This document shows, in pieces, positions 20,657 to 28,743 of a stretch of 36,861 nucleotides of DNA. How positions within the stretch are numbered: the stretch's first letter is position 1; the number at the start of each line of letters is the position of its first letter. Source of the stretch: Algoriphagus sp. (GTDB lineage: Bacteria; Bacteroidota; Bacteroidia; Cytophagales; Cyclobacteriaceae); NCBI GenBank assembly GCA_018336015.1, contig JAGXQZ010000030.1, positions 1-36,861 on the forward strand. The letters are read 5' to 3'. Below the pieces are notes generated by a model. That model saw only the letters and a list, made by a program, of their open reading frames with translations, did not search any database and was not told the origin of the DNA. The position numbers and the translations under genes were made by a program.

Positions 20657-21403
20657 ATGGGATTACTTTCAGGAAAAACGGCCTTGGTTACCGGCGCCTC
20701 TAAAGGGATCGGACGGGCAATCGCCATCAGATTTGCACAGGAAGGAGCAAATGTCGCGTTCACCTACCTCTCGAGCGTTGAAAAAGGCCAAGCACTTGAG
20801 GCCGAACTCGCTGCTTTTGGTGTGAAAGCAAAGGGCTACCGCTCAGATGCCTCCGACTTCAAAGCTGCTGACGAATTGGTCAATGGAGTTGTGGCTGACT
20901 TTGGGGCTTTGGACATCTTGGTCAACAATGCCGGAATCACACGCGACAACCTGCTGATGCGGATGACCGAGGAATCTTGGGATGAAATCATGAACGTCAA
21001 CCTCAAATCCTGCTTCAACACTGTAAAAGCCGCAACCCGTACCATGATGAAGGCCAAATCTGGCTCCATCATCAACATGACCTCTGTGGTCGGTGCCAAA
21101 GGAAACGCCGGTCAGGCAAACTATGCGGCTTCCAAAGCAGGAATCATCGGCTTCACCAAATCAGTAGCCCTGGAATTGGGTTCTAGAAATATCCGCTGCA
21201 ACGCGGTCGCTCCTGGATTTATCGAAACAGAGATGACTGAAGTGTTGGATGAAAAGACCGTACAAGGCTGGAGAGATGCAATCCCGATGAAGCGTGGAGG
21301 CAAGCCGGAAGAAATCGCCGATGTGTGCGTATTCCTAGGCTCAGACATGAGCACCTACATCTCTGGACAGGTGCTTCATGTGAATGGAGCGATGTATACT
21401 TAA
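20657..21403 (+). CDS. fabG: 3-oxoacyl-[acyl-carrier-protein] reductase
   Basis: A 248-aa short-chain dehydrogenase that reduces 3-oxoacyl-ACP with NADPH in fatty-acid synthesis. It shows TGASKGIG (12-19), NNAG (90-93), and the triad Ser143, Tyr156, Lys160 (NYAASKAG), plus the C-terminal YISGQVLHVNGAM typical of FabG. The frame extends 16 codons further upstream to 20609, but that would run through the attachment core into element DNA. The ATG at 20657 with MGLLSGKTALVTG is the normal start. Base composition returns to the host level here. Its promoter must now lie within the element's last ~140 bp or at the junction. Confidence 0.93.
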   Translation: MGLLSGKTALVTGASKGIGRAIAIRFAQEGANVAFTYLSSVEKGQALEAELAAFGVKAKGYRSDASDFKAADELVNGVVADFGALDILVNNAGITRDNLLMRMTEESWDEIMNVNLKSCFNTVKAATRTMMKAKSGSIINMTSVVGAKGNAGQANYAASKAGIIGFTKSVALELGSRNIRCNAVAPGFIETEMTEVLDEKTVQGWRDAIPMKRGGKPEEIADVCVFLGSDMSTYISGQVLHVNGAMYT

Positions 21404-21437
21404 CCTTTGAGGTCTTCAAGACCTCGAAGGTTTTATT
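21404..21437 (+). terminator. Palindrome/terminator after fabG, REP-like
   Basis: CCTT-T-GAGGTCT, loop TCA, AGACCTC-G-AAGG (21404-21430), followed by TTTTATT. It starts at the base after the fabG stop codon. The word GTCTTCAAGACCTCGAAGG recurs with one change 50 bp downstream, so it belongs to a repeat family as well as serving as a terminator. Confidence 0.75.
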
Positions 21438-21453
21438 CTAGATTACATCATTT

Positions 21454-21526
21454 AAGTCTTCAAGACTTCGAAGGTTTCAAGGAAAACTAGATCTTCGAGG
21501 TTTTTGAAAACTTTAAAGATTTTTTA
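21454..21526. repeat. Two further REP-like palindromes right of fabG
   Basis: AAGTCTTCAAGACTTCGAAGG (21454-21474) is a degenerate copy of the fabG-proximal palindrome. ATCTT-C-GAGGTTTT with GAAAACtTTaAAGAT (21491-21520), then T's, is a relative of the palindrome at 22176-22207 on the other side of the transposase gene. Confidence 0.65.
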
Positions 21527-21535
21527 CAAAGTTTT

Positions 21536-22096
21536 CTATTCTAAAGACATCTCTTCGGGTAAGTCAGCACCCTGTTCTAATTCATGAACTTTTTTAAATT
21601 GTTCAAGTCCACCAAACCAATCCAGGATGAAATCTCTATCCAGTTTTGTGGTTTTTAGAGATATCAGGCCATTGTAGGATGAAAATTTCCAATTTTTAAA
21701 GTCCTCAACAATCCCGTGTTTTTGAGGATTCCTATGGATGTAAATGATTACTTGGGATAAATAACTTTCCTGATCTACTCGCTTTCTTTTGAATTTCCGT
21801 TGAAATAATCCCCCATGTCGATCATAAAGCTTGTTGTATGCTTTGGCGTAACCATTCAAAAAGTTGGAAAAAGCACTTAAAGCAGCTTCTGGTTCGGTAT
21901 TTTCTTTTACTCGAATCAAAAAGTGAAAATGATTAGGTAGTAAACAGTAGGCCAAGGTTGAAAAATAGGAAGAGCAATGATCTTGATATTTTTGAAGGAA
22001 ATAGGTGTAGTTTTCTTCAGTTCTAAAAAGTAATTCCGCTCCGTTTGTTCTAGTGTAAATATGGAAAAATTCTCCTGGGGAAAAGGGATCAGTCAT
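21536..22096 (-). CDS. REP-associated tyrosine transposase (RAYT)
   Basis: A 186-aa protein of the Y1/HUH transposase superfamily. It has the PNHFHFLI motif (the HUH metal-binding histidines) in LAYCLLPNHFHFLIRVKE, and the family's YIHRNPQKHGIVEDFKNWKFSSYNG toward the C-terminus, which carries candidate nucleophile tyrosines. The intermediate AYNKLYDRHGGLFQRKFKRK is also typical. RAYTs are single-copy domesticated relatives of IS200/IS605 transposases that act on REP palindromes. Such palindromes flank the gene on both sides. It appears intact and stands alone. Confidence 0.9.
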   Translation of the reverse strand: MTDPFSPGEFFHIYTRTNGAELLFRTEENYTYFLQKYQDHCSSYFSTLAYCLLPNHFHFLIRVKENTEPEAALSAFSNFLNGYAKAYNKLYDRHGGLFQRKFKRKRVDQESYLSQVIIYIHRNPQKHGIVEDFKNWKFSSYNGLISLKTTKLDRDFILDWFGGLEQFKKVHELEQGADLPEEMSLE

Positions 22097-22175
22097 AAAA
22101 ATGAATATTTATAAATTGTTGAAAGGCAATTTTTTAACAACCAAAATAACAATGTAGACAGAGATTTTCAATCTA

Positions 22176-22207
22176 GACCTTCGAGGTTTTTGAAAACCTC
22201 AAAGGTC
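22176..22207. repeat. REP-like palindrome upstream of the RAYT gene
   Basis: GACCTT-C-GAGGTTTT, loop TG, AAAACCTC-A-AAGGTC: an 8-bp plus 6-bp stem with a single internal mismatch. It is the best-preserved copy of the palindrome family around the transposase gene. Confidence 0.8.
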
Positions 22208-22240
22208 AAACGAGCGGCAGGGGAGACTTAGCCGTTTTTT

Positions 22241-22346
22241 TTTCCGCAGATCTTCGCGGAAATGGTCACAGATGCGCACAGATGAAAAACCTCGGTAGAA
22301 TTTCTGTGAAAATCTGTGTTTTTAATCTGTGCTTATCTGTGGGAAA
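22241..22346. repeat. CACAGAT/ATCTGTG intergenic repeat element
   Basis: A small hairpin, TTTCCGC/GCGGAAA (22241-22262), is followed by CACAGAT at 22267 and 22277. After a spacer come TTCTGTG (22302) and ATCTGTG at 22312, 22325 and 22335. The outer arms (22267-22290 and 22318-22341) are near-perfect reverse complements with the same 10-bp internal period. No coding potential. It resembles repeats I associate with Bacteroidota intergenic regions; copies elsewhere cannot be seen from this window. Confidence 0.65.
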
Positions 22347-22347
22347 C

Positions 22348-22386
22348 AAAAAAGCCCCGATCCCGACAGTTATCGAGACCGAGGCT
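22348..22386 (-). terminator. Intrinsic terminator of pruA
   Basis: On the minus strand AGCCTCGGTCTCGA pairs with TCGGGATCGGGGCT around a 6-nt loop. All mismatches are G-T wobble pairs. A run of six T's follows. It lies 26 bp beyond the pruA stop. Confidence 0.88.
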
Positions 22387-22411
22387 ATTGAAAATTGAAT
22401 TGGAGGATTTC

Positions 22412-24046
22412 TTAGTCTTGTCCTAAAAAAGGATATCTATAATCCTTCGGTGATACAAAGGTTTCCTTGATGGTTCGTGGAGATACCCAACGAAGCAAGT
22501 TGATCATCGAACCGGCTTTGTCATTCGTGCCGGAGGCTCTTGCGCCGCCAAATGGCTGCTGACCTACCACGGCACCGGTTGGCTTGTCGTTGATGTAGAA
22601 GTTACCTGCTGCGTTTCTAAGCTTTTGCGTAGCCAATTCGATCGCATAGCGGTCTTGAGAAAATACAGCACCTGTGAGTGCGTACGGAGAAGTCTGATCG
22701 ACCAATTCAAGAACGGTTTCGAAGTGCTCTTCATGGTACACATAGATCGTCAGCACAGGGCCGAAGATCTCTTCGCACATCGTGATGTACAACGGGTCTT
22801 GCGTTAGAATCACCGTTGGTTCGATGAAATAGCCTTTGGACTTATCATAGTTGCCTCCAGCGATGATTTCGACACCTGGAGTTGCCTTGGCATTGTCAAT
22901 GTACTTGGCGATTTTGTCAAAAGACTTCTCATCAATCACCGCATTGACGAAATTAGTGAAGTCCTCAGTCCCGCCCATTTTGATATCTGCCAGATCTGCA
23001 AGCATGTATTTTTTCACATCCTCCCAAAGGTTGGACGGGATGTAAGCTCGGGATGCTGCAGAGCATTTTTGGCCTTGGTATTCAAATGCCCCACGAACTA
23101 ATCCTACAGCTACTGCTTTTGCGTCAGCGGATTTGTGTGCTAGAACGAAGTCTTTTCCGCCTGTCTCACCGACGATTCTTGGATAGGACTTGTAGAGTTT
23201 GATGTTTTCCCCAATTGTTTTCCAGACGTGTTGGAAAACCCCAGTAGATCCCGTGAAGTGGATTCCTGCAAAATCCGGATGCTTAAAAATGATATCGCCC
23301 GCAGTCGGTCCATCCACGTAGATTAGATTGATCACTCCGTCGGGCACACCGGCTTCTTTGAAAACTTCCATCAGCACTTGAGCGGAATAAATCTGAGTGT
23401 AAGCAGGCTTCCATACGATGGTATTGCCCATCATGGCGGCGGAAGTTGGTAGGTTACCGGCAATGGCAGTGAAGTTGAACGGAGTCAGGGCAAACACGAA
23501 ACCTTCCAAAGGCCGTTGCTCTACTCTATTCCAAACTCCTGCTCCCGAAACAGGAGGCTGTTGTGCATAGATCTCCGTCATGTACTTCACATTGAATCGG
23601 AGGAAGTCAATAAACTCGCACGCTGAGTCTATTTCGGCCTGCATGGCGTTTTTAGATTGCCCCAGCATGGTGGCTGCATTGATTTTTGCTCGGTAAGGAC
23701 CAGCAATCAGATCAGCTGCCTTCAGGAAAATGGCTGCGCGCTGTTCCCATTCCAGATTTTCCCAAGCTTCCTTGGCACCCAAGGCAGCATTGATCGCCTG
23801 CTCCACATGAGAGGCATCACCTTCGTGGAAATGACCTAAAATGTGTTGGTGATCATGTGGCGGAGACATCGGACGGGTTTTACCAGTTCTGACCTCCTCA
23901 CTGCCGATGTACATAGGCACATCGATTTGTTTTGATCTTAATTCAGACAACATGGCCTGAAGTTCTTTCCGCTCGGGGCTGCCCGGAGCATATGCTTTTA
24001 CCGGCTCATTGACAGGAGCAGGAACGTTGAAAAATCCCTTTAACAT
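22412..24046 (-). CDS. pruA: L-glutamate gamma-semialdehyde dehydrogenase
   Basis: A 544-aa aldehyde dehydrogenase of the ALDH4 type (single-function P5C dehydrogenase). It oxidises glutamate semialdehyde to glutamate in proline catabolism, using NAD. The catalytic cysteine is C328 in GQKCSAASRAYIP, the general base is E294 in GETGGKDF, and FTGSTGVFQ is the nucleotide-binding loop. The C-terminal GGARASGTNDKAG and RTIKE match the family. Length is normal for this monofunctional group. It is transcribed alone, with its own terminator. Confidence 0.95.
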   Translation of the reverse strand: MLKGFFNVPAPVNEPVKAYAPGSPERKELQAMLSELRSKQIDVPMYIGSEEVRTGKTRPMSPPHDHQHILGHFHEGDASHVEQAINAALGAKEAWENLEWEQRAAIFLKAADLIAGPYRAKINAATMLGQSKNAMQAEIDSACEFIDFLRFNVKYMTEIYAQQPPVSGAGVWNRVEQRPLEGFVFALTPFNFTAIAGNLPTSAAMMGNTIVWKPAYTQIYSAQVLMEVFKEAGVPDGVINLIYVDGPTAGDIIFKHPDFAGIHFTGSTGVFQHVWKTIGENIKLYKSYPRIVGETGGKDFVLAHKSADAKAVAVGLVRGAFEYQGQKCSAASRAYIPSNLWEDVKKYMLADLADIKMGGTEDFTNFVNAVIDEKSFDKIAKYIDNAKATPGVEIIAGGNYDKSKGYFIEPTVILTQDPLYITMCEEIFGPVLTIYVYHEEHFETVLELVDQTSPYALTGAVFSQDRYAIELATQKLRNAAGNFYINDKPTGAVVGQQPFGGARASGTNDKAGSMINLLRWVSPRTIKETFVSPKDYRYPFLGQD

Positions 24047-24118
24047 GATATTTGGAGTTTATGTGATTTCGAAGAGGCCAAAGATAGGTTTTCCTGATGT
24101 TTTGAGTAGTGATTTTGC

Positions 24119-24814
24119 TTACAAAAGCTGCTCAAGTTCTTTGAGATGACGAATCTCATATGTGGGTTTCAAATCGATAGTTTTTCCTTCAGGGTTGAAA
24201 AAAACCTGATCTATTTCGGCTCGCTGAGCACCTAAGATATCTGAGGAGGGATTGTCTCCGATCATCAGGCAGGCATCGGGCGTAGTCTGAAGTTGGTCCA
24301 TGGTGTAATGGAAGATTCTCGGATCAGGCTTTTTAAAGCCGGTAGTTTCGGAAGTGACCACAAGCTCAAAATAGCCATCTAAGTCGGCCGATTTCATTTT
24401 TTTTGCCTGAGATTCATTGAATCCATTCGTGATGACATGGATTCGATATTTTGTTTTGAGGTAAGTCAGAATTTCTTTGGAGTAGGGGAATACGTGGGGT
24501 TTGGAAGAAGTTCGATGCATAAAATCTTCCTCAAACGCTGCTGGAATTTCTTCAAAATTCCCACCAGCATGTGCAAATATGCGCGGGAATCGCTCTTTTC
24601 GAAGGTTGTGTTTGTCTATTTTCCCTACATTATACCAGTCCCAAAGCTGAAAATTGACCGTATGGAAGGACTCGAAGAATTTTTCAAAAGTGGGGATTCC
24701 CAGGTCTTGAAGACTGTAAATCTGATAGAGTTCAGCAAGGGACTCGGTGACATTTCGATCATAGTCCCAGAGGGTATGGTCGAGATCGAAGAAGAGGTGT
24801 TGGTACGTTTTCAA
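24119..24814 (-). CDS. yjjG: YjjG family noncanonical pyrimidine nucleotidase (HAD)
   Basis: A 231-aa haloacid dehalogenase-like phosphatase. Motif I is FFDLDHTLWDYDRN (nucleophile D10, acid D12), motif II VITNG, motif III lysine in GFKKPDPRIF, motif IV MIGDNPSSDILGA. The DHTLWD variant and the helical cap at about 20-100 are those of the YjjG group, which clears non-canonical pyrimidine nucleotides. Substrate preference is inferred from the family. It starts 7 bp after the upstream regulator gene, so the two form an operon. Confidence 0.88.
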   Translation of the reverse strand: MKTYQHLFFDLDHTLWDYDRNVTESLAELYQIYSLQDLGIPTFEKFFESFHTVNFQLWDWYNVGKIDKHNLRKERFPRIFAHAGGNFEEIPAAFEEDFMHRTSSKPHVFPYSKEILTYLKTKYRIHVITNGFNESQAKKMKSADLDGYFELVVTSETTGFKKPDPRIFHYTMDQLQTTPDACLMIGDNPSSDILGAQRAEIDQVFFNPEGKTIDLKPTYEIRHLKELEQLL

Positions 24815-24821
24815 AATGAAT

Positions 24822-25205
24822 TCAGCGTCGATATTGGTTGTATTGGATCTTGTTGATGGCCAGTTCTCGGTTGGATTTTAGAATTTCATAAGTTTCCTGA
24901 TCCTTGAGGAGACTGGGATCCTTTTGGATAAACTTGAAAATCTGCTGAATGATTTCAAGATATTCTTCGAGGATATAATAAAACATCCATTGATCTACAC
25001 GTCGACTTCCGAGTAATCCTGCGTTTTTGAGGTAAATGAGATGGCGACTCGTTTTGGTTTGGGTAAAATCAAGAATGTGCTCCAAGTCCGAAATGCTCAA
25101 TTCTTTGTTGAGCATCAATAAGTGGATAATTCTTACGCGAGGTTCTTCGGAAAGCGCCTTAAAAATTCGCAAACCATAGGTTAAACTGATATTTTTGAGT
25201 CTCAT
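24822..25205 (-). CDS. ArsR-type winged-helix regulator
   Basis: A 127-aa winged-helix protein. GLRIFKALSEEPRVRIIHLLMLNKELSISDLEHIL is the standard ArsR opening. TQTKTSRHLIYLKNAGLL is the recognition helix, and RRVDQWMFYYIL the wing. No cysteine metal-binding box of the ELCVCDL type is present, so a metal sensor is unlikely. It is divergent from the carboxypeptidase-domain gene and in an operon with the YjjG-like gene. It may control either, but no operator was recognised. Confidence 0.88.
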   Translation of the reverse strand: MRLKNISLTYGLRIFKALSEEPRVRIIHLLMLNKELSISDLEHILDFTQTKTSRHLIYLKNAGLLGSRRVDQWMFYYILEEYLEIIQQIFKFIQKDPSLLKDQETYEILKSNRELAINKIQYNQYRR

Positions 25206-25300
25206 TTGTAAGTTTTAACTTGGAATAGAGGGCGAAAATAAATTTTAAGCCGAAATTGGTTTAAAATCGTTACAGAATCCAAGTGCCATCTTTGAATTCA

Positions 25301-25948
25301 ATGTTTGTGAAAATTACCCAAATACTTCCTTTTGTACTGGTTTTAGGATTTTTTTTCCTATCCCAAACCTCATTTGCTCAAGATGAGCGGGAAAGAAAAG
25401 TTATCCAGCTTTCCGGTATTATACTGAATGCGGATAGTACCGATGCTGTCCCCGGGGTAAATATCTATGTGCCCAAGAAGGGAAGAGGTACAGCCTCAGG
25501 TCGCTTTGGTTACTTTTCCATGCCTGTCTTAGAAGGGGATAGTGTAGTCTTCACATTCATAGGATTGAAAAAACAAACTTTCAAAGTTCCGGAAAAAGTG
25601 GAAAGTGATCGAATATCCCTTATCCTTACAATGGAAGTGGATGAAATCGCACTGGCGGAGATCGAAGTCATGCCCTATCCGACAGAGGAAGAATTTAAAA
25701 AGGCGGTAATCGCCATGAGTGTGGTAGACCCCATGTCGATCAGTAGGTCAAACATGAGTCCTGAAATGCTGTTAAGATGGGCTGAATCGATACCTGCCTC
25801 TGGTGGGGAGAATTTCAGGTACTTCCAACAAGGGCAGATGATGCAAAATCAAGACCTCTATGGTCCTCGGCCACTCAGAATTTTAGATCCCTTTGCTTGG
25901 TCACAGTTTATCCGATCCATCAAGCGAGGAGATTTGAAGAGTAAATAA
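25301..25948 (+). CDS. Secreted carboxypeptidase-regulatory-like domain protein
   Basis: A 215-aa exported protein. The signal peptide MFVKITQILPFVLVLGFFFL...SFAQ ends near residue 27. Residues about 35-110 (SGIILNADSTDAVPGVNIYVPKKGRG, SGRFGYFSMPV, VFTFIGLKKQ) are a CarboxypepD_reg-like beta-sandwich, as at the N-terminus of many Bacteroidota outer-membrane proteins. The tail has no plug or barrel, so it acts alone. A GTG at 25283 would add six residues; the ATG at 25301 gives a normal signal peptide. Exact role unknown. Confidence 0.82.
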   Translation: MFVKITQILPFVLVLGFFFLSQTSFAQDERERKVIQLSGIILNADSTDAVPGVNIYVPKKGRGTASGRFGYFSMPVLEGDSVVFTFIGLKKQTFKVPEKVESDRISLILTMEVDEIALAEIEVMPYPTEEEFKKAVIAMSVVDPMSISRSNMSPEMLLRWAESIPASGGENFRYFQQGQMMQNQDLYGPRPLRILDPFAWSQFIRSIKRGDLKSK

Positions 25949-26000
25949 AAGATACTGGTCGTGCTTTTGGCGAGAAAGCCAAATAAATCATCGACAAAGA

Positions 26001-26032
26001 TTTGGTCAGATTTATATAAAAGAATATCTTTG
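26001..26032 (+). promoter_or_regulatory. Consensus Bacteroidota promoter of rpmE2
   Basis: TTTG (26001-26004), 20 bp, then TATCTTTG (26025-26032): a full match to the -33 TTTG / -7 TAnnTTTG consensus. The rpmE2 ATG is 39 bp downstream. This is the clearest promoter in the window and supports the taxonomic placement. Confidence 0.8.
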
Positions 26033-26071
26033 TGCCTCGTTTCAAAAAAGCCAAGAAAACTAGCTGAACAT

Positions 26072-26317
26072 ATGAAAAAAGATATTCATCCTAAATACAG
26101 AGACGTAGTGTTCTACGATACCTCTAGCGAGTTTAAGTTTTTGACCAAATCAACCATCGAGACTAGCGAAACTATCGAGTGGACTGACGGCAAGACTTAT
26201 CCAGTTTACAAAATCGAAGTAAGCTCTGAGTCTCATCCATTCTACACAGGCAAGAAGATGCTTCTTGACACTGCTGGACGAGTGGAGAAATTCAACAAAA
26301 GATACGCGAAGAAGTAA
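26072..26317 (+). CDS. rpmE2: 50S ribosomal protein L31, type B
   Basis: An 81-aa type B L31. It begins [19 protein letters not shown] and ends [27 protein letters not shown], all standard. The zinc-binding cysteines of type A L31 are absent, as expected for type B. The frame runs upstream to 25961, but that portion crosses the promoter at 26001-26032 and has no L31 homology; the ATG at 26072 is clear. It is a single-gene transcript between a consensus promoter and a strong terminator. Confidence 0.95.
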   Translation: MKKDIHPKYRDVVFYDTSSEFKFLTKSTIETSETIEWTDGKTYPVYKIEVSSESHPFYTGKKMLLDTAGRVEKFNKRYAKK

Positions 26318-26336
26318 TTCTTGGCAGCTTAAGCCG

Positions 26337-26380
26337 AAAAAGTCTCCCGGAGCAAGGATTCCGGGAGACTTTTTTATTTT
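26337..26380 (+). terminator. Terminator of rpmE2
   Basis: AAAAAGTCTCCCGG (26337-26350) and CCGGGAGACTTTTT (26361-26374) form a perfect 14-bp stem around a 10-nt loop, then TTATTTTT. It ends 6 bp before the ATG of the next gene, which must therefore use either readthrough or a promoter within this stretch. Confidence 0.93.
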
Positions 26381-26386
26381 TGCCCT

Positions 26387-27583
26387 ATGACCCATATCCT
26401 ATTATTTGATGATCCTGCGATTAGAGGATCCTTGCTTCCGTTTACTTTTACAAGGCCTGTGGCAGATATCCGGGTGGGTATTCTTAAGATCTCTGAAAAA
26501 TGGAATAAGCTTACCGGAGCCAAGATTTCATTTTTGACTCAGGACTACCTGCAGAAAAAATTCCCAAGAAACACGGAAAATGCACTCGCCATTAATGGTT
26601 CTTGGCTCCCCGATGCGGAGGCTTTGCAAGCTTTAGACTCCCTTAAAGAGGACCAAGCACTGTACTTTGGAAAGATTTTTCTCGCAGGCTACATCGGGGA
26701 AACGGAAAAGAACCTCAGCTTTGCTGCCGAAAGAATTCCCGTTCAACTGCCCTACGAGCCCGTTTTGCTTCAAAAAACCTGGCAAATCTTCCAGTTTAAC
26801 GGTTCCGAAATCAGAAAGGACTATTCCTTATTGACTAAGGGAAGAATTTCCCAGCCAGTAAACGATCCACACACCATAGTCTATGGTGCGGATCAGATTT
26901 TTATTGAAGAGGGTGCAAAAATCAAAGCTGCCGTCCTTAATGCTGAAAGTGGCCCTATTTACATCGGGAAGCATACTGAAATCCAGGAAGGCTCACTCAT
27001 ACGCGGGCCATTTGCACTGTGCGAAGGCTCTACAGTAAATATGGGAGCCAAACTCCGCGGCGATACCACGGTAGGACCATTTTCCAAAGTAGGGGGAGAA
27101 ATTTCCAATTCGGTGATCTTTGGCTACTCCAACAAAGGACACGAAGGATTCTTGGGTAATTCTGTCCTAGGTGAATGGTGTAACCTAGGCGCGGATACCA
27201 ATACTTCCAACCTTAAGAATAACTATGCTCCTGTGAAACTTTGGGATTATACCCGAGGTGGCTTTGCCAATACCGGACTGCAGTTTTGTGGCCTGATGAT
27301 GGGTGACCATAGCAAGTGCGGAATCAACACGATGTTTAATACCGGTACCGTGGTGGGAGTAGGAGCGAATATTTTCGGTGATGGCTTTCCGCGTAACTTT
27401 ATTCCTTCTTTTTCTTGGGGAGGTGCGGCTGGCTTTTCCACCTTCACCATGGTTAAGTTTGAAGAAACGGCCAAGGCGGTTTTTGGAAGAAGGGGACTGG
27501 AATGGACTCCTGCCGAAAAAGAAATCTTGGATAAGGTTTTTGATTTGACCAAAAGCTATAGAATTTGGGATAAAACTTCCTGA
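26387..27583 (+). CDS. GlmU-like putative sugar nucleotidyltransferase
   Basis: A 398-aa protein. The N-terminal half begins ILLFDDPAIRGSLLPFTFTRPVADIRVGIL, a divergent nucleotidyltransferase-like domain found in Bacteroidota 'GlmU family' proteins. The C-terminal half (about 165-350) shows hexapeptide repeats of a left-handed beta-helix (IYIGKHTEIQEGSLIRGPFALCEGSTVNMGAKL), as in GlmU acyltransferase domains. The usual pyrophosphorylase loop GxGTRM is not seen, so catalytic activity is uncertain. It is the first gene of a plus-strand housekeeping run and is followed 11 bp later by holB. Confidence 0.82.
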   Translation: MTHILLFDDPAIRGSLLPFTFTRPVADIRVGILKISEKWNKLTGAKISFLTQDYLQKKFPRNTENALAINGSWLPDAEALQALDSLKEDQALYFGKIFLAGYIGETEKNLSFAAERIPVQLPYEPVLLQKTWQIFQFNGSEIRKDYSLLTKGRISQPVNDPHTIVYGADQIFIEEGAKIKAAVLNAESGPIYIGKHTEIQEGSLIRGPFALCEGSTVNMGAKLRGDTTVGPFSKVGGEISNSVIFGYSNKGHEGFLGNSVLGEWCNLGADTNTSNLKNNYAPVKLWDYTRGGFANTGLQFCGLMMGDHSKCGINTMFNTGTVVGVGANIFGDGFPRNFIPSFSWGGAAGFSTFTMVKFEETAKAVFGRRGLEWTPAEKEILDKVFDLTKSYRIWDKTS

Positions 27584-27594
27584 TCGATCCGGAT

Positions 27595-28740
27595 ATGCAA
27601 TTTGCAGAAATACCAGGGCTCTCTGAGACCAAAGAAAAGCTACTCAATGCTGTCAAATTCAATCATTTGGCACATGCGCTGCTTTTTCACGGACCTGAAG
27701 GTTCCGCCAATCTGACATTGGCTTTAGCCTTGGCCACCTACCTCTATTGCGAAAATCCAAACGAATCTGATTCCTGCGGTACCTGCGGCTCATGTCAGCG
27801 AATGAAAAAACTCATCATGCCTGATTTGAATTTCGCTTTTCCGGTTGTGGCATCTTCCAAAGATGACGAAGGAGGGGAAGATGGAGAAAAAGAAGAAAAG
27901 GTTGATGTGCTTGCCAATTGGAGAAAATTCGCCTTAGGACACCCCTACGGAAATGTCCATGACTTTATCTATTTCAATGGTTTTGAGAAAAAGCAATTGA
28001 ATATTTCCAAAGCAGCTGCCCGCAAGATCATTCAGGCCCTTTCTCTCATGTCATTTGAAGGAGGGTATAAAATCATGCTCATTTGGGCACCTGAATTTTT
28101 GCATCCCTCAGCGGCCAACTCCCTTTTGAAAATTATTGAAGAACCGCCTGCCAAGACCATTTTCATGCTCGTGACTTCCCAGGCGGATCAGCTGTTGACA
28201 ACTATTTTGTCACGAACGCAGAAAATAATGGTCAGGGCTTTTTCTGACGAAGAAATAAAAAATCACTTGGTTCAATCTGGTCTTTGCGAAAGCAAAGCTG
28301 CTGAGCAGATCGCCATGCTTGCCGATGGCAATTTGAGGGAAGCTTATCGACTTTTGGAAAATGTCGAAGACCAGACTGTTCGTCAGGTAAGGGATTGGTT
28401 CAGACTCTGCGTGACCAAAAATCTCAAAGACATTTTCAACCTTTCGGATGAGTTTCATAAGTATGACAAAGAGGCTCAAAAATCCATGATCCTGGCGGGT
28501 CTTAATGTCACTCGTGAGATTATGCTTAAGAATCTGGACTTGGACACTTTGCTCCGCACTACTGAGGAGGATCGGGATTTTATCAATAAAATCAGCAAAA
28601 GTGTGTTGACAGAGGATCATGCACTGAAGATGTACGAAGCCTTCAATCAGGCCCACTACCACCTCGAGCGAAATGGAAATGCCAAAATGATCTTCACTGA
28701 CCTTTCTATGGAATTGCTTCTGATGATGTCAAAAAACTAA
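27595..28740 (+). CDS. holB: DNA polymerase III subunit delta'
   Basis: A 381-aa clamp-loader subunit. The ATP-site region HGPEGSANLTLALALA lacks the Walker A lysine, as expected for delta', which does not hydrolyse ATP. A four-cysteine zinc module is present (C52, C61, C64, C67). NSLLKIIEEPPAKTIFMLVTSQADQLLTTILSRTQ is the diagnostic sensor region with the SRC-like arginine. An acidic Bacteroidota-type insertion, DDEGGEDGEKEEK, follows the zinc module. It acts in loading the sliding clamp. It is 11 bp after the GlmU-like gene and 3 bp before the next gene, so clearly in an operon. Confidence 0.93.
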   Translation: MQFAEIPGLSETKEKLLNAVKFNHLAHALLFHGPEGSANLTLALALATYLYCENPNESDSCGTCGSCQRMKKLIMPDLNFAFPVVASSKDDEGGEDGEKEEKVDVLANWRKFALGHPYGNVHDFIYFNGFEKKQLNISKAAARKIIQALSLMSFEGGYKIMLIWAPEFLHPSAANSLLKIIEEPPAKTIFMLVTSQADQLLTTILSRTQKIMVRAFSDEEIKNHLVQSGLCESKAAEQIAMLADGNLREAYRLLENVEDQTVRQVRDWFRLCVTKNLKDIFNLSDEFHKYDKEAQKSMILAGLNVTREIMLKNLDLDTLLRTTEEDRDFINKISKSVLTEDHALKMYEAFNQAHYHLERNGNAKMIFTDLSMELLLMMSKN

Positions 28741-28743
28741 ATC

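Noticed and set aside
25961..26071. N-terminal extension of L31
   Set aside because: It covers the consensus promoter and has no similarity to L31; the ATG at 26072 is the family start.
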